From JAOXRU01 sp965247735 (GTDB lineage: Bacteria; Bacteroidota; Bacteroidia; Flavobacteriales; Flavobacteriaceae), in the NCBI GenBank assembly GCA_965247735.1, contig CBDFHN010000002.1, positions 186,001 to 250,000 on the forward strand: a stretch of 64,000 nucleotides of DNA. Reading direction: 5' to 3'. A program made the translations under genes and the position numbers. The notes below the pieces were generated by a model. It was not told the origin of the DNA, did no database searches, and saw only the letters and a list, made by a program, of their open reading frames with translations. Positions 16,336 through 25,593 of this stretch are shown piece by piece (position 1 is the first letter of the stretch; each line of letters starts with the position of its first letter).

Positions 16336-17037
16336 TTATAGTTTATTGCTATTTAAATAACTTTTTAAAGCTTCTCTGTACGTGCTACCAACCGGAATTT
16401 CAAAATTGTTTATGAGTACGCATTTTCCATTATACTGACTTATTTTGGATAAAGGAACAATATATGACTTGTGAATTCTCATAAATTGATAAGAGTTTAA
16501 AATTGCTTCAATAGATTTTAGTGTTTTTAAAACCAAACAATAATTATTTCCCGTAACTATTTTGGCATAATCTTTTAAACCTTGAATATAATCGATGTCT
16601 TTTATTAAAATCTTTATGAATTCGTCTCCTTCTTTTATAAAAAAAGATTCTTCCAATTTATTCTCGTCATTCTTTTTTTTCAATTTTTCAAAGCGAGTAA
16701 CTGCTTTTGTAAAGCGTTCAAAAGAAATAGGTTTTAAAAGATAATCAATAACTTCAAGGTCAAAACTTTCAACAGCATACTCACTATAAGAGGTTGTCAT
16801 AATAAACATGGTATTACCTTTGGAAAGTTTAACAAGTTCAATTCCAGAAATTTCTGGCATGGCAATATCTGTAAAAGCAATATCTATTTGATGTCCTTCT
16901 TTTAAATAATTAAAAGCCTCAACCGAATTTGTAAATGTTTTAATCACCTCAAAATTGGAGAACCGCTTTAAATGATGTACTATCACATCAATAGCTAAAG
17001 GTTCATCATCAATTATTATCGTCTTATACAAATTCAT
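16336..17037 (-). CDS. LytTR-family response regulator (second pair)
   Basis: This is a 233-residue response regulator with a receiver (DD at 10-11, Asp57 in IAFTDIAMPE, TTSYSEYA, LLKPISFERF) and a C-terminal LytTR domain (FIKEGDEFIKILIKDIDYIQ, MRIHKSYIVPLSKI, PVGSTYREALK). The start codon directly abuts the stop of the upstream kinase gene, so they form a two-component operon. The pair is divergent from a large S41 protease gene. The region before that gene has one GTTTGTC-containing 9-mer (18139-18147) shared with the intergenic regions of the other two LytTR pairs. Confidence 0.93.
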   Translation of the reverse strand: MNLYKTIIIDDEPLAIDVIVHHLKRFSNFEVIKTFTNSVEAFNYLKEGHQIDIAFTDIAMPEISGIELVKLSKGNTMFIMTTSYSEYAVESFDLEVIDYLLKPISFERFTKAVTRFEKLKKKNDENKLEESFFIKEGDEFIKILIKDIDYIQGLKDYAKIVTGNNYCLVLKTLKSIEAILNSYQFMRIHKSYIVPLSKISQYNGKCVLINNFEIPVGSTYREALKSYLNSNKL

Positions 17038-18048
17038 TTAGTTTAAAGTAATTTTAAGCTGCGTTTGGTATTTGTCTTTTGTATTGCTTATTTCTAATTT
17101 TGAACTTTTTGGGTACAACAAATGTAAGCGTTGTCTTAAATTATCAAGCCCTTTTCCTTTTCGATTGTTTTCTTGAAAATGTTGTTTTACAAACATACTA
17201 TTTTCAACAAAAAACAGGAGTTCATTGTTTGTTATTTCTAAAGTTATATTTACATAAGCATCCTTATAATTAGTATAAAACCCATGTTTAAAAGCATTCT
17301 CGACAAGTACAATCAAAAGAAATGGTTCTATTAAGTTTTCTTCATTTATATTTTCATCTGTGGTAAATGTAATAGCAGCATCCTTACCAAAGCGCATTTT
17401 TTCAATAGCAATATATTTGTGAATAAAATCTAATTCTTTAGTTAATGGTACTTTAGAAAGATGAGTTTCATCAGTTAAATAGCGCATCATACTTGATAGT
17501 TTTAAGATATATTCAGATGTTTCGGGATTATTATTTAGGGATAAACTATACAGAGAATTAAATGCATTAAATAAAAAATGAGGATGCAATTGGTTTCGTA
17601 ACAATTGCTCTTTGGTTCTATTTAGCTCATGTTCCATTTTTTTGAACTTATTAAGCGTATCTAATCTATTTATAAAATACAATACTAAATAGAATAATAA
17701 GGTTTGCCCCAAAAAGCTAGTAAAATAAGCAAAGGTTTCGTTAAAAGAATTAATAATGTGGATTCTATAATCTTTTAATACAGCTAATGCTATAAGTACT
17801 AAAACAAATAGGATCATAAATCCTACTCTTTTCCAGATGTTTCTTAACTTAAAAACGTAATAATATAGAGCATAAACAATAGAAACACTGATGAAGTTTT
17901 CAATAGCATCACTAGTTACAAAAAACAGCCAATGATCTGGTAACGTGTAAAAGGCTTTTTTAATAAGTTGATATAATATAACAGCGATAAATCCAAAATT
18001 GAAAAGAAGTTTAATTGTTTTTATTGTAGTACTGGAGAGTTGTTTCAT
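17038..18048 (-). CDS. LytS-type membrane sensor histidine kinase (second pair)
   Basis: This is a 336-residue kinase. About four hydrophobic segments (roughly 12-30, 40-65, 75-92, 105-127) anchor it. A linker helix follows, then the His_kinase motif NQLHPHFLFNAFNSLYSLS (His157) and a compact ATPase domain with FLLIVLVENAFKHG and GKGLDNLRQRLHLLYP. It lacks a recognisable periplasmic sensor domain. Its partner is the response regulator immediately downstream, with no intergenic base. The gene is divergent from the S41 protease gene. Confidence 0.92.
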   Translation of the reverse strand: MKQLSSTTIKTIKLLFNFGFIAVILYQLIKKAFYTLPDHWLFFVTSDAIENFISVSIVYALYYYVFKLRNIWKRVGFMILFVLVLIALAVLKDYRIHIINSFNETFAYFTSFLGQTLLFYLVLYFINRLDTLNKFKKMEHELNRTKEQLLRNQLHPHFLFNAFNSLYSLSLNNNPETSEYILKLSSMMRYLTDETHLSKVPLTKELDFIHKYIAIEKMRFGKDAAITFTTDENINEENLIEPFLLIVLVENAFKHGFYTNYKDAYVNITLEITNNELLFFVENSMFVKQHFQENNRKGKGLDNLRQRLHLLYPKSSKLEISNTKDKYQTQLKITLN

Positions 18049-18157
18049 TCTTTTTATTAATATATGTCTGCAATGTAAATATAAAAAAAACCTTTTCAGT
18101 TAGGTCGAATAGAAGTGGTGGGTTATCTATTGCCAACTATTGTTTGTCGATTCCATT

Positions 18158-18187
18158 TTTGAATGATTGTCCATAAAGATAAGTTTG
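18158..18187 (+). promoter_or_regulatory. Bacteroidota-type promoter of the S41 protease gene
   Basis: TTTG at 18158-18161, an 18-nt spacer and TAAGTTTG at 18180-18187 match the TTTG / TAnnTTTG pattern. It ends 22 bp before the ATG of the S41 peptidase gene. Confidence 0.6.
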
Positions 18188-18209
18188 ACAAAATTTTAAT
18201 TTAAAAATT

Positions 18210-20039
18210 ATGAGAACTTATTGTATTCTATTTGTGTTTTGTTTTATTTCACTAATTGATTTTGGTCAAAAATTAAAATTGGAAAAAGCTTCACCCTTTA
18301 CAGCAGTAAAATGGGAAAACGATCTACCAATTGTACAATTTAATAATGAATGGTATACTTTAGAAAAACTAGGGAAATTTACCACTATAGATTTGTTAGA
18401 TTTTTGTAAGCAGCAATTTGGTCGTAAATGGAAAAGACGATTTTCAGAAGATTTAGTAGAAGTATTAAGAAAAATGGGGGCTAAACCAACTAAAAAAGTG
18501 GAACTAATACTTTCTTATGGAACTCAACAAAAAAACGAAATAGGAATATATACACTTGAAAACAGGCAAAAAATTTTAAAAGCTAGATATGAGAATAAAA
18601 AAACGCTAAAAAAGATAGTTATCTCACAAGCAATTGAAGATATTGATGAGTTTCAGCAAATCCTTGAAAAACGCTCATCTTACTTACATTTAGTAACTTT
18701 TGATTATATAAGTGCCCTAAATGCATTAAAAACCACTATAAGGGCATTAAAAAATGATGTCAATATCAATTACTTAACGCACGAATTTGCAAAAATATTA
18801 GCAGAAATTGGAGATAGACATTCGAGTGTGAAAAATGAATCGTTTCTTAAAAAAGAGCATCCCATATATTCATTGCAATTACCATTTTCAATAACTTCAT
18901 TAAACGGAAAAGCCATAGCTTTAAAACATAATGAACAACAAGATATTTATGAGTATTTGTATAAAGAATATCCATTTGTAAAATCCATAAATGATGTATC
19001 TATTGATGTTATGATAGATTCATTAGTATATAAATCTAAAAAATCGCCAAAAGAAGTAAAGTTTAGTAGAGGAGTTTCGGAAATACAAAAGTTGGGAAGA
19101 CTTTATTTTAAGAATAACTTAAAACTCTTAGAGCAAATAAAAGTTGTGTTTACCAATGGAAAAACAGAGAGAACAGAAATCATTCAATTGCAAAACAAAG
19201 AGTTCCGTTATTATTCGAAACAAGAATGGAGTGCTTTTTTAAATGCTAGCGCCATTAGTAAAGGAAATTTAAAAAGCATTTCTAAATTATTAAAGGGAAA
19301 TATCGGTTATATGGTATTACCAAGAATGTATCATTTTGATGAAATTGACGGATTAGAACACTATATTGACTCAGCTTTCACCTCTTTTTTTAATACTGAA
19401 TCTCTTATTATAGATTTACGATTTAATCCTGGTGGTGGTAGAGATTTAATACAAAAATTTGCAAGTTATATTATTCCAAAATCAAAAACTCCTTGGCTAG
19501 CAAATGTTGCTTATCTCCGTACTGACAAAAAGAATAACACTTACAATTCTATGTCCAATCGTTTTTTATTTGCTGAAAATTCAATTATTTTTAATAAAGC
19601 AGATAGAAAAGCTATAAGAGCATTCAATAAGGACTTTAACACTCAAATAGCATTCGAACATTCTAAATTTAGCAGGCCTCATTATATGGTTTTAAAAAGC
19701 GGAGATAAACAATATGCTAAACCCATTTACATTTTGGTAAATGAACATAGTTTTAGTGCTGCTACCGTTTTTACCAGTGCTTTTAAGGGATTACCAAATG
19801 TTAAGATTGTTGGTGTTACTACGGATGGCTCAAGCGGAAACTCAAAAAGAATAAATTTGAAACATTCAAATATTCGTGTTAGAATTTCTACCATGTTATC
19901 ATTTCAACGTAATGGAAAGACTTTAGATGGCATTGGTACTGAGCCTGATATTTATATACCAATTGATTTAGAACAAAGTTTAACTGGAAAAGACACTCAA
20001 TTAGAAAAATTATTAGAAATGATTAATAAGAAGAATTGA
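18210..20039 (+). CDS. Exported S41-family (C-terminal-processing-like) serine protease
   Basis: This is a 609-residue protein with a signal peptide ending IDFGQ (~residue 20). The S41 core has a GNIGYMVLPRMYHFD strand, SLIIDLRFNPGGG (the oxyanion/beta region) and the catalytic serine in EHSFSAATVFTSAFKG (Ser516), followed by KIVGVTTDGSSGNSKRI. No clear PDZ domain is visible. The ~250 N-terminal residues are charged and family-specific. Such tail-specific proteases act in the periplasm or at the outer membrane; the substrate is unknown. It is transcribed divergently from a LytS/LytTR pair and has its own -7/-33 promoter. Confidence 0.87.
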   Translation: MRTYCILFVFCFISLIDFGQKLKLEKASPFTAVKWENDLPIVQFNNEWYTLEKLGKFTTIDLLDFCKQQFGRKWKRRFSEDLVEVLRKMGAKPTKKVELILSYGTQQKNEIGIYTLENRQKILKARYENKKTLKKIVISQAIEDIDEFQQILEKRSSYLHLVTFDYISALNALKTTIRALKNDVNINYLTHEFAKILAEIGDRHSSVKNESFLKKEHPIYSLQLPFSITSLNGKAIALKHNEQQDIYEYLYKEYPFVKSINDVSIDVMIDSLVYKSKKSPKEVKFSRGVSEIQKLGRLYFKNNLKLLEQIKVVFTNGKTERTEIIQLQNKEFRYYSKQEWSAFLNASAISKGNLKSISKLLKGNIGYMVLPRMYHFDEIDGLEHYIDSAFTSFFNTESLIIDLRFNPGGGRDLIQKFASYIIPKSKTPWLANVAYLRTDKKNNTYNSMSNRFLFAENSIIFNKADRKAIRAFNKDFNTQIAFEHSKFSRPHYMVLKSGDKQYAKPIYILVNEHSFSAATVFTSAFKGLPNVKIVGVTTDGSSGNSKRINLKHSNIRVRISTMLSFQRNGKTLDGIGTEPDIYIPIDLEQSLTGKDTQLEKLLEMINKKN

Positions 20040-20205
20040 CTTTTATGAAGTTTGGGCCAAGATGATAGTAACATAAAACATGCTTTGCCCTATACTTAAA
20101 CAGGTGGCCTATTTAATTTTATAATAATATTTTATTGACTTATATGCAACCTATTTCAAATTTGACTGTCTTTAATTACGGATAAGTATAATACAAACTA
20201 TAATT

Positions 20206-20346
20206 ATGGATAATATTAAGACAAAGCATGTTTTTTCTGAGAACAACAAAGTATCGATAAAAGGAGATAATGGGGAGAATATATGGTATCCTATAAATTT
20301 CCAGTGGATTCCTGTCACTAATTTAAATGATATTATGAATCATTAA
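20206..20346 (+). CDS. Possible small ORF (46 residues)
   Basis: An ATG-initiated frame of 46 codons begins MDNIKTKHVFSENN and ends NDIMNH. It has good codon composition for this genome and lies in an otherwise gene-poor 1.1-kb stretch between the S41 gene and an IS200 remnant. No family was recognised. It could be a truncated remnant of a longer gene. Confidence 0.3.
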   Translation: MDNIKTKHVFSENNKVSIKGDNGENIWYPINFQWIPVTNLNDIMNH

Positions 20347-20472
20347 TATAGTTCAGAGTTTAAGGTTTTAATAAAAATTTAGTCTCAAACTGTACATTTA
20401 TTTATAGTATTACTCTGTATTATCACCAAAAATAAAAATAGTCCAACACCAATTTTTATTAGATACGTTGCA

Positions 20473-20937
20473 CAATAATAAAGTTCATCGTATTACCTTG
20501 GTCTGGTCTTCGATGATGCTCTAAATATCCATTAACTACTTAATTCCTTTCCAATATTTTTGCTTTAATACTTGAACCTCTTGATGAAGTTTTCTTGAAC
20601 TTCGTCCTTTAAGTTTTTTGCCAAATGGCTAACACTTTGTGAGGGGCCATATTCCAAATGCATATGAACATGATCTTTTGAAACCACTTCTTTTTAAAAT
20701 CATAATACATTTTATATCAAGTGTTTAAGCAGAAACAATGTGACAACGGGCATTGGATATCTCTTTTTAAAACATAGTAGCCATATTTTGTGTTCCAAAC
20801 TAAATGAACTGTTAAACGGGATGCCATATGAACATTTGATCTTTGTCCTGAGATAAACCAAAAGTAAAGGTTTTTAGAAGCGAAAGCAATATGTAATAAA
20901 GTACATAGTTTGAACTATTTTTGAGACTAATAAAAGT
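20473..20937 (-). pseudogene. Decayed IS200/IS605-family TnpA copy
   Basis: The DNA is clearly homologous along its length to the intact IS200-like transposase gene at 40836-41273 (for example the shared stretches TGGTCTTCGATGATGCT and AAAGGTTTTTAGAAGC). It has a 49-bp internal deletion (around 20537-20550), and the position of the start codon is changed (GAT instead of CAT on the plus strand at 20852). The left-end hairpins of the intact element are missing, while the right end (CTATTTTTGAGAC) is kept. It is therefore a dead remnant. Confidence 0.85.
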
Positions 20938-21065
20938 TACATATAAGTATGCGTTACCCTCATAACAAAAAGATTGCTTATGGCATAAATGGTAACTTGA
21001 GTTTCTTTAAAACCTAATGGAGTACCCCTTTGTCTAAATTGGAGATGTGTATGTTTTTTTACATA

Positions 21066-21094
21066 TGCATCATTTTTAAAACAAGCCGTCTTTG
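21066..21094 (+). promoter_or_regulatory. ECF-type promoter motif, copy 1 (before the first flavoprotein gene)
   Basis: TGCATCATTTTTAAA, six variable bases, then CGTCTTTG. The same bipartite motif with identical spacing occurs upstream of the small Cys-rich gene and of the secreted Cys-rich gene. The CGTC-type -10 half is typical of ECF sigma promoters. It ends 24 bp before the ATG at 21119. Assignment to the SigZ-like factor encoded in the same cluster is inference. Confidence 0.65.
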
Positions 21095-21118
21095 AAAGTG
21101 AATATAAAATTTTTAAAG

Positions 21119-22504
21119 ATGCAAAATAACAATTTACCCATAGCAATAATTGGTGGTGGTCCAGTAGGATTAGCTGCTGCGGCACACTTAACATTAAAAA
21201 ACATTCCGTTCATTGTATTTGAATCTGGAGAATCAGTGGGACAAAATATGCTTTCTTGGAGGCATGTTCGTGTGTTTTCTCCTTGGAAATATAATATCGA
21301 CAGTGCAGCAAAACAACTTTTAGAGCAAAGCAATTGGATTGCTCCAGATGAAGATGGATTACCTACAGGAAAAGAATTGGTAGAAGATTATTTTCGTCCA
21401 TTAGCAAACTTACCTCAAATCAAACCTCATATTCATTTGAATTCTAGAGTACTTTCGATTGGACGAAAAGGATTGGATAAAATGAAAACTTGGGGACGCG
21501 CCGAAAAACCATTCTCAATTAAAGTTGAGGAGAATAAAAGTATTAATTACTACGAAGCAAAAGGCGTAATTGATGCTACAGGAACTTGGAATCAACCGAA
21601 CCCAATCGGTTCTGGAGGTGTTTTAGCGGAAGGCGAACAAGAATTAAAAGATCATATTTTTTATGGAATTCCAAATGTAAAGGCAGACCATTTAGATCGA
21701 TACAAAAATAAAAATGTTGTTGTTGTTGGTGGTGGACATTCAGCAATTAACGCCTTATTAGATTTAGCCGAAATCCAACAAGAATACCCAAAAACACAGC
21801 TTAATTGGATTCTACGAAAAGATACTATGGAAAAGGTGTATGGCGGTAAGAAAGATGATGCTTTAGAAGCACGTGGCATTTTAGGTAGTCGCATCGAACA
21901 ATTGGTAAATAGCGGAAAATTAAATGTATATACACCTTTTCATATTTTAAAATTATCCAAAGATGATAACGGAATTCAAATTGAAGGTGATTTAAACGGA
22001 ACTACAGAGGTTATCAATAACATCAATGAAATTATTAGCAACACAGGTTCGCGCCCAAATTTAGATATGATTCGTGAAGTACGTTTAGATTTGGATGCAT
22101 CTTTAGAATCGGTATTTGATTTAGCAGAGTTGATTGACCCAAATGTTCATAGTTGTGGAACGGTGAGACCGCATGGCGAAAAGGAATTGCGTCATCCAGA
22201 AAAGGATTTTTATATAGTTGGTTCAAAAAGTTATGGTAGAGCACCAACATTTTTAATGGCAACAGGTTATGAGCAAGTACGCTCTATTGTAGCTTATATG
22301 GCTGGTGATATTGAAGCTGCTAAGCGTGTTGAGTTAAATCTTCCAGAAACGGGCGTATGTAGTTCGAATCTTGGAGGTACGGAAGGAGAAACTACGAGTG
22401 GTGACTGTTGTGGGGCTGAAGAAGTAGAAGAAGAAACAAATGGTGTTTTTGCTAATGCTTCTCATCCAAAAGATATTGTAGAAGCAAATGGAGGATGTTG
22501 CTAG
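21119..22504 (+). CDS. FAD/NAD(P)-dependent oxidoreductase with Cys-rich C-terminal tail
   Basis: This is a flavin-dependent monooxygenase-like protein of about 461 residues. FAD-binding IAIIGGGPVGLAAAAHL is at the N-terminus, an NAD(P)-binding VVVVGGGHSAINALLDLA lies mid-protein, and IDATGTWNQPNP looks like the ATG-type motif. The last ~45 residues carry five Cys (GVCSS, GDCCG, NGGCC), unlike typical members, which suggests metal(loid) or thiol binding. The ATG at 21119 is preferred over the upstream TTG (21092), because that overlaps the promoter motif. It heads a cluster with a 62-residue Cys-rich protein, an MFS transporter, a SigZ-like sigma factor and a second flavoprotein. A role in metalloid or sulfur redox detoxification is inferred. 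Confidence 0.85.
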   Translation: MQNNNLPIAIIGGGPVGLAAAAHLTLKNIPFIVFESGESVGQNMLSWRHVRVFSPWKYNIDSAAKQLLEQSNWIAPDEDGLPTGKELVEDYFRPLANLPQIKPHIHLNSRVLSIGRKGLDKMKTWGRAEKPFSIKVEENKSINYYEAKGVIDATGTWNQPNPIGSGGVLAEGEQELKDHIFYGIPNVKADHLDRYKNKNVVVVGGGHSAINALLDLAEIQQEYPKTQLNWILRKDTMEKVYGGKKDDALEARGILGSRIEQLVNSGKLNVYTPFHILKLSKDDNGIQIEGDLNGTTEVINNINEIISNTGSRPNLDMIREVRLDLDASLESVFDLAELIDPNVHSCGTVRPHGEKELRHPEKDFYIVGSKSYGRAPTFLMATGYEQVRSIVAYMAGDIEAAKRVELNLPETGVCSSNLGGTEGETTSGDCCGAEEVEEETNGVFANASHPKDIVEANGGCC

Positions 22505-22512
22505 TAAAATTG

Positions 22513-22541
22513 TGCATCATTTTTAAAGGTGCGCGTCTTAA
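22513..22541 (+). promoter_or_regulatory. ECF-type promoter motif, copy 2 (before the small Cys-rich gene)
   Basis: TGCATCATTTTTAAA, six variable bases, then CGTCTTAA. It is identical in the first 15 bases to copy 1 and has the same spacing. It lies 37 bp before the ATG at 22579 and probably drives the Cys-rich / MFS / sigZ / flavoprotein operon. Confidence 0.7.
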
Positions 22542-22578
22542 TAAGTGAAAGAAATAGTAATTTATAAAACTTAATATT

Positions 22579-22767
22579 ATGAAAACAAGACAATTAAATA
22601 ATCAAATAGAAACAGTTCAACAAGCAAGTGGATGCTGTGGAACAGCATCATTAGAAGTAAAAGAATCTTCAGAAGCATCTTGTTGTGAGCAACCTACAGA
22701 TGATTCAGATTGTTGTGATAAGACTGAAAGTAAAGCTGTAAATAGTGAAAAAACAGGATGCTGTTAA
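22579..22767 (+). CDS. Small Cys-pair protein (metallothionein-like), 62 residues
   Basis: This 62-residue hydrophilic protein has eight Cys arranged as four CC pairs (SGCCG, ASCCE, SDCCD, TGCC at the very end). It has no signal peptide and is acidic between the pairs. CC-pair spacing suggests binding of a soft metal or metalloid. It is preceded by an ECF-type promoter motif, and its 3' end overlaps the MFS transporter start by 10 bp, so it is translationally coupled to export. The function is inferred from composition and context. Confidence 0.8.
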   Translation: MKTRQLNNQIETVQQASGCCGTASLEVKESSEASCCEQPTDDSDCCDKTESKAVNSEKTGCC

Positions 22768-23930
22768 CTCGAAATACCAAATTAAAAAAAGAACAAAGCT
22801 CCTCATTTCGAGGAGCTTTGCGTGCTAGTGGAATTATGGCGTTTGCTGGTTTGGGCGATGCACTTTTATATCCCATATTGCCCGTTTATGGTAAGGAACT
22901 TGGCTTTTCCGTGTTTTTTATTGGTGTATTACTTTCTGTAAATCGATTTGTTCGCATTCTTGCAAATACACATATCGCAAACATGGTTAATCAAATTGGA
23001 ATGCGGAATATGTTGCTAATGACATCATCACTAGCGGTAATTACTACTTTTATGTATGGACTTAAATTAGGATTAATCGCTTTTTTAATTGCTAGAATTC
23101 TTTGGGGACTAAGTTATTCGGGGTTAAAAATTACCACACTTAATTATGCTTCAAAAGCAAAACAGAAATCTGGTTTGGCATTCGGTTTGGCACAAAGTAT
23201 TAAATCGATTGGTGCAGTATTCATCCTTTGGTTTGGACCAGTTGTTATTAATGAATTTGGTATCCAGAATGGATTGTTCCTTATTGCTGGTATTAGTTTG
23301 ATTGGAATTTTACTAGCATATTCATTGCCGAATAATACAATCAAAAACACAAGAGATAAAGTGAAAAGCAAAGAAACTTTTTATCCCAGTCCATTGAACC
23401 TTTTGGTATTGGTACTTTCCATTTCAATTGATGGTATTTTGGTGGTTACTTTGGTATACTTATTAAGTTCTAACGGCATGATTTCTAGTGAATTGTTAGT
23501 TCTTGTCGCTTCCTATTTATTGTTAAAGCGATTATTTGCAATTCTATTTTCAGTTATTGGAGGTCTTTTAACCTTGCGTTATTCGCCATCAATAATATTT
23601 AAACTTGCCGTTATAGGCTGTTTAATCGCCATGCTTTTAATCACATTTAAAGTAATTATTATAGGTATTTTACTCGCATTTTTATGCAATACTATTGTGG
23701 TTACATTTTCGCCTTTAGTAGCCATTAAAGAACAGAAAAACGCTTTACAAGCAATTTCAAGTGTAAGTACCTGGTGGGATTTAGGGGCCGCCATTGGTGC
23801 ACTTATTGGAATCTATGCCATTGAAGTTTTAGGAATGCCATATCTATTTTTATCTTTGTTTATAATCACTATTATTTTATTCATCAATTTTAATATACCC
23901 CATGCAAAAACAAGTCGCTCAACTATATAA
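22758..23930 (+). CDS. MFS transporter
   Basis: This is a 390-residue integral membrane protein with about 12 hydrophobic segments and MFS features: a D-rich first loop after GLGDALLYPILPVYGKELG, then NRFVRILANTHIANM, and IARILWGLSYSGLKI in helix 4. It begins inside the upstream Cys-rich gene (10-bp overlap) and its end overlaps the sigma factor gene by 29 bp, so it belongs to one operon. The substrate is not evident; the context suggests export of a thiol- or metalloid-linked compound. Members of the family near ars genes are known, but no ArsR, ArsC or ACR3 is present here. Confidence 0.87.
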   Translation: MLLTRNTKLKKEQSSSFRGALRASGIMAFAGLGDALLYPILPVYGKELGFSVFFIGVLLSVNRFVRILANTHIANMVNQIGMRNMLLMTSSLAVITTFMYGLKLGLIAFLIARILWGLSYSGLKITTLNYASKAKQKSGLAFGLAQSIKSIGAVFILWFGPVVINEFGIQNGLFLIAGISLIGILLAYSLPNNTIKNTRDKVKSKETFYPSPLNLLVLVLSISIDGILVVTLVYLLSSNGMISSELLVLVASYLLLKRLFAILFSVIGGLLTLRYSPSIIFKLAVIGCLIAMLLITFKVIIIGILLAFLCNTIVVTFSPLVAIKEQKNALQAISSVSTWWDLGAAIGALIGIYAIEVLGMPYLFLSLFIITIILFINFNIPHAKTSRSTI

Positions 23931-24444
23931 TCCATTATTAGGCTATGTTAGAAATCGTGTAAGAAATCAAGAAGATGCCGAAGATTTAACACAAGATGTC
24001 TTTTTTAAGTTGGCCAAGTCAAAAAGCAATGATATAGATAATCTAAAAAGTTGGGTGTACACCATAGCTAAAAACACGATTACCGATTATTACAGGAAAA
24101 AGCAATTGCAAACAAATACTATGGAAGATGATTCTTTTTTTAATGTAAATACACCAGAAGATGCCGGTCAAGAATTGAGCAAATGTGTTGGAGCTTTTGT
24201 AAATCAGTTACCAGAAGAATATCGCGAACTGCTTACTTTATCAGAATTAAAAGATATTCCACAAAAAGAAATCGCATTACAACTTAATATGAATTATGTA
24301 ACGGTTCGTTCTAAAATACAACGTGGACGTAAAAAGTTAAAGGAACTGTTAGAAGGTTGTTGTTCAATATTACAAGGTGGAAAAGGCAGTATTATGGAGT
24401 TTGAAAATAAAACAGGTTGTGATAAAAAATCTTCTTGCGATTAA
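23902..24444 (+). CDS. sigZ: ECF RNA polymerase sigma factor, SigZ-like, with Cys-containing tail
   Basis: This is a 180-residue ECF sigma factor. Region 2 contains NQEDAEDLTQDVFFKLA and LKSWVYTIAKNTITDYYRKKQ. Region 4 contains LPEEYRELLTLSELKDIPQKEIALQLNMN and VRSKIQRGRKKLKELL. The tail (EGCCSILQGG to the final KSSCD) adds four Cys, as in SigZ-type proteins that keep a CC after region 4. No anti-sigma gene is adjacent, so the Cys tail may itself sense redox or metal. Three ECF-type promoter motifs in the cluster are probable targets, making this an autoregulatory operon. The last base of its stop is the first base of the next start (TAATG). Confidence 0.88.
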   Translation: MQKQVAQLYNPLLGYVRNRVRNQEDAEDLTQDVFFKLAKSKSNDIDNLKSWVYTIAKNTITDYYRKKQLQTNTMEDDSFFNVNTPEDAGQELSKCVGAFVNQLPEEYRELLTLSELKDIPQKEIALQLNMNYVTVRSKIQRGRKKLKELLEGCCSILQGGKGSIMEFENKTGCDKKSSCD

Positions 24445-25490
24445 TGATGAAGGTTTTTGATACACTCATTATTGGTGGTGGGCAAGCAGGACTTTCTGTT
24501 GCTTATTTTTTACGCCGTCATCAATTAGATTATCTTATTTTAGATGATAAAAAAAAATCTGGCGGTTCTTGGTTACAAACTTGGGACAATTTAAAGTTGT
24601 TTTCGCCTACAGAATACAGTTCTCTTTCAGGTTGGGGAATGCCAAAGAGCAACAATGAATATCCAACAAAAGATGAATTCATTTCGTATTTGGAACAGTA
24701 CGAATCAAGATATGAAATTCCTATTCAGCGAAATACAAAGGTTATTTCCGTAACTAAAGACAATAATAATTTTAAGGTTGAAACCAATCAAGGAACAATC
24801 TACAGTAAAACCTTGGTAAGTGCAACAGGAACAGCGCAACAACCTTCTATTCCCAAATACCTGAATCAAAACCTATTTAAAGGCGAACAATTTCATTCAT
24901 TAAATTATAGAAATACTCAGAACTTCGTGGGGAAAAAAGTACTTATTGTTGGTGGCGGAAACTCTGGAGCACAGATTTTAGCCGAAGTTTCAGAAGTAGC
25001 ACAAACACAATGGGTGACTTTAGAAGAACCTCATTTTTTACCAGATGATATTGATGGGCGTTATTTATTTAATGCAGCCACACAAAAGTTTTTGGGCAAA
25101 CCCGCTACTTCACCTGGTATTAAAGTCTCATTAAGTAATATTGTAATGGTGAAAAGTGTCAAAGAAGCACGACACAGAAGTGTTTTAAATGCCAAACGGC
25201 CATTTATATCCTTTTATGAGCAAGGTGTTGTTTGGAGCGATGGGAGTAAAGAAGCATTTGATGTAGTCATTTGGTGCACCGGATTTAAAGCAAATTTGAA
25301 TCATTTAAAATCACTAAATGTTATTGACAACAATCGTATTAAAACCAAATATACGCGTTCTATAAAAGAATCCAACCTTTGGTTAGTAGGTTATGGTAGT
25401 TGGACAGGATTTGCATCTGCAACAATATACGGTGTTGGTAAAACTGCACGGCAAACCGCTAAAGAGATTTCAGAAACTTTAAATCAATAA
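24444..25490 (+). CDS. Flavin-containing monooxygenase-like oxidoreductase (ArsO-like)
   Basis: This is a 348-residue protein of the FMO/ArsO type. Residues 3-20 hold the FAD site (DTLIIGGGQAGLSVAYFL), followed by the monooxygenase-type GGSWLQTWDNLKLFSP. An NADPH site KKVLIVGGGNSGAQILAE lies near residue 165, and the motif FDVVIWCTGFKANL near 280. The start at 24444 overlaps the sigma factor stop by one base, so the genes are translationally coupled. The ArsO resemblance and the Cys-rich neighbours suggest arsenic or related metalloid chemistry, but no defining ars gene is nearby, so this is inference. Confidence 0.85.
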   Translation: MMKVFDTLIIGGGQAGLSVAYFLRRHQLDYLILDDKKKSGGSWLQTWDNLKLFSPTEYSSLSGWGMPKSNNEYPTKDEFISYLEQYESRYEIPIQRNTKVISVTKDNNNFKVETNQGTIYSKTLVSATGTAQQPSIPKYLNQNLFKGEQFHSLNYRNTQNFVGKKVLIVGGGNSGAQILAEVSEVAQTQWVTLEEPHFLPDDIDGRYLFNAATQKFLGKPATSPGIKVSLSNIVMVKSVKEARHRSVLNAKRPFISFYEQGVVWSDGSKEAFDVVIWCTGFKANLNHLKSLNVIDNNRIKTKYTRSIKESNLWLVGYGSWTGFASATIYGVGKTARQTAKEISETLNQ

Positions 25491-25593
25491 CCTAGACCCA
25501 AAGGTACGAGGTATGCCTCCGAAAATACTTTTTCATTTCGAGACAAGTCTCTGAGTTTAAAACCCACTGGTGGGAATAAAAAGTAAATTTTTC

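Noticed and set aside
21092..24444. Classical ars operon
   Set aside because: An ArsO-like protein and Cys-rich proteins are present, but no ArsR, ArsC, ACR3/ArsB or ArsM gene, so an ars assignment is not justified.
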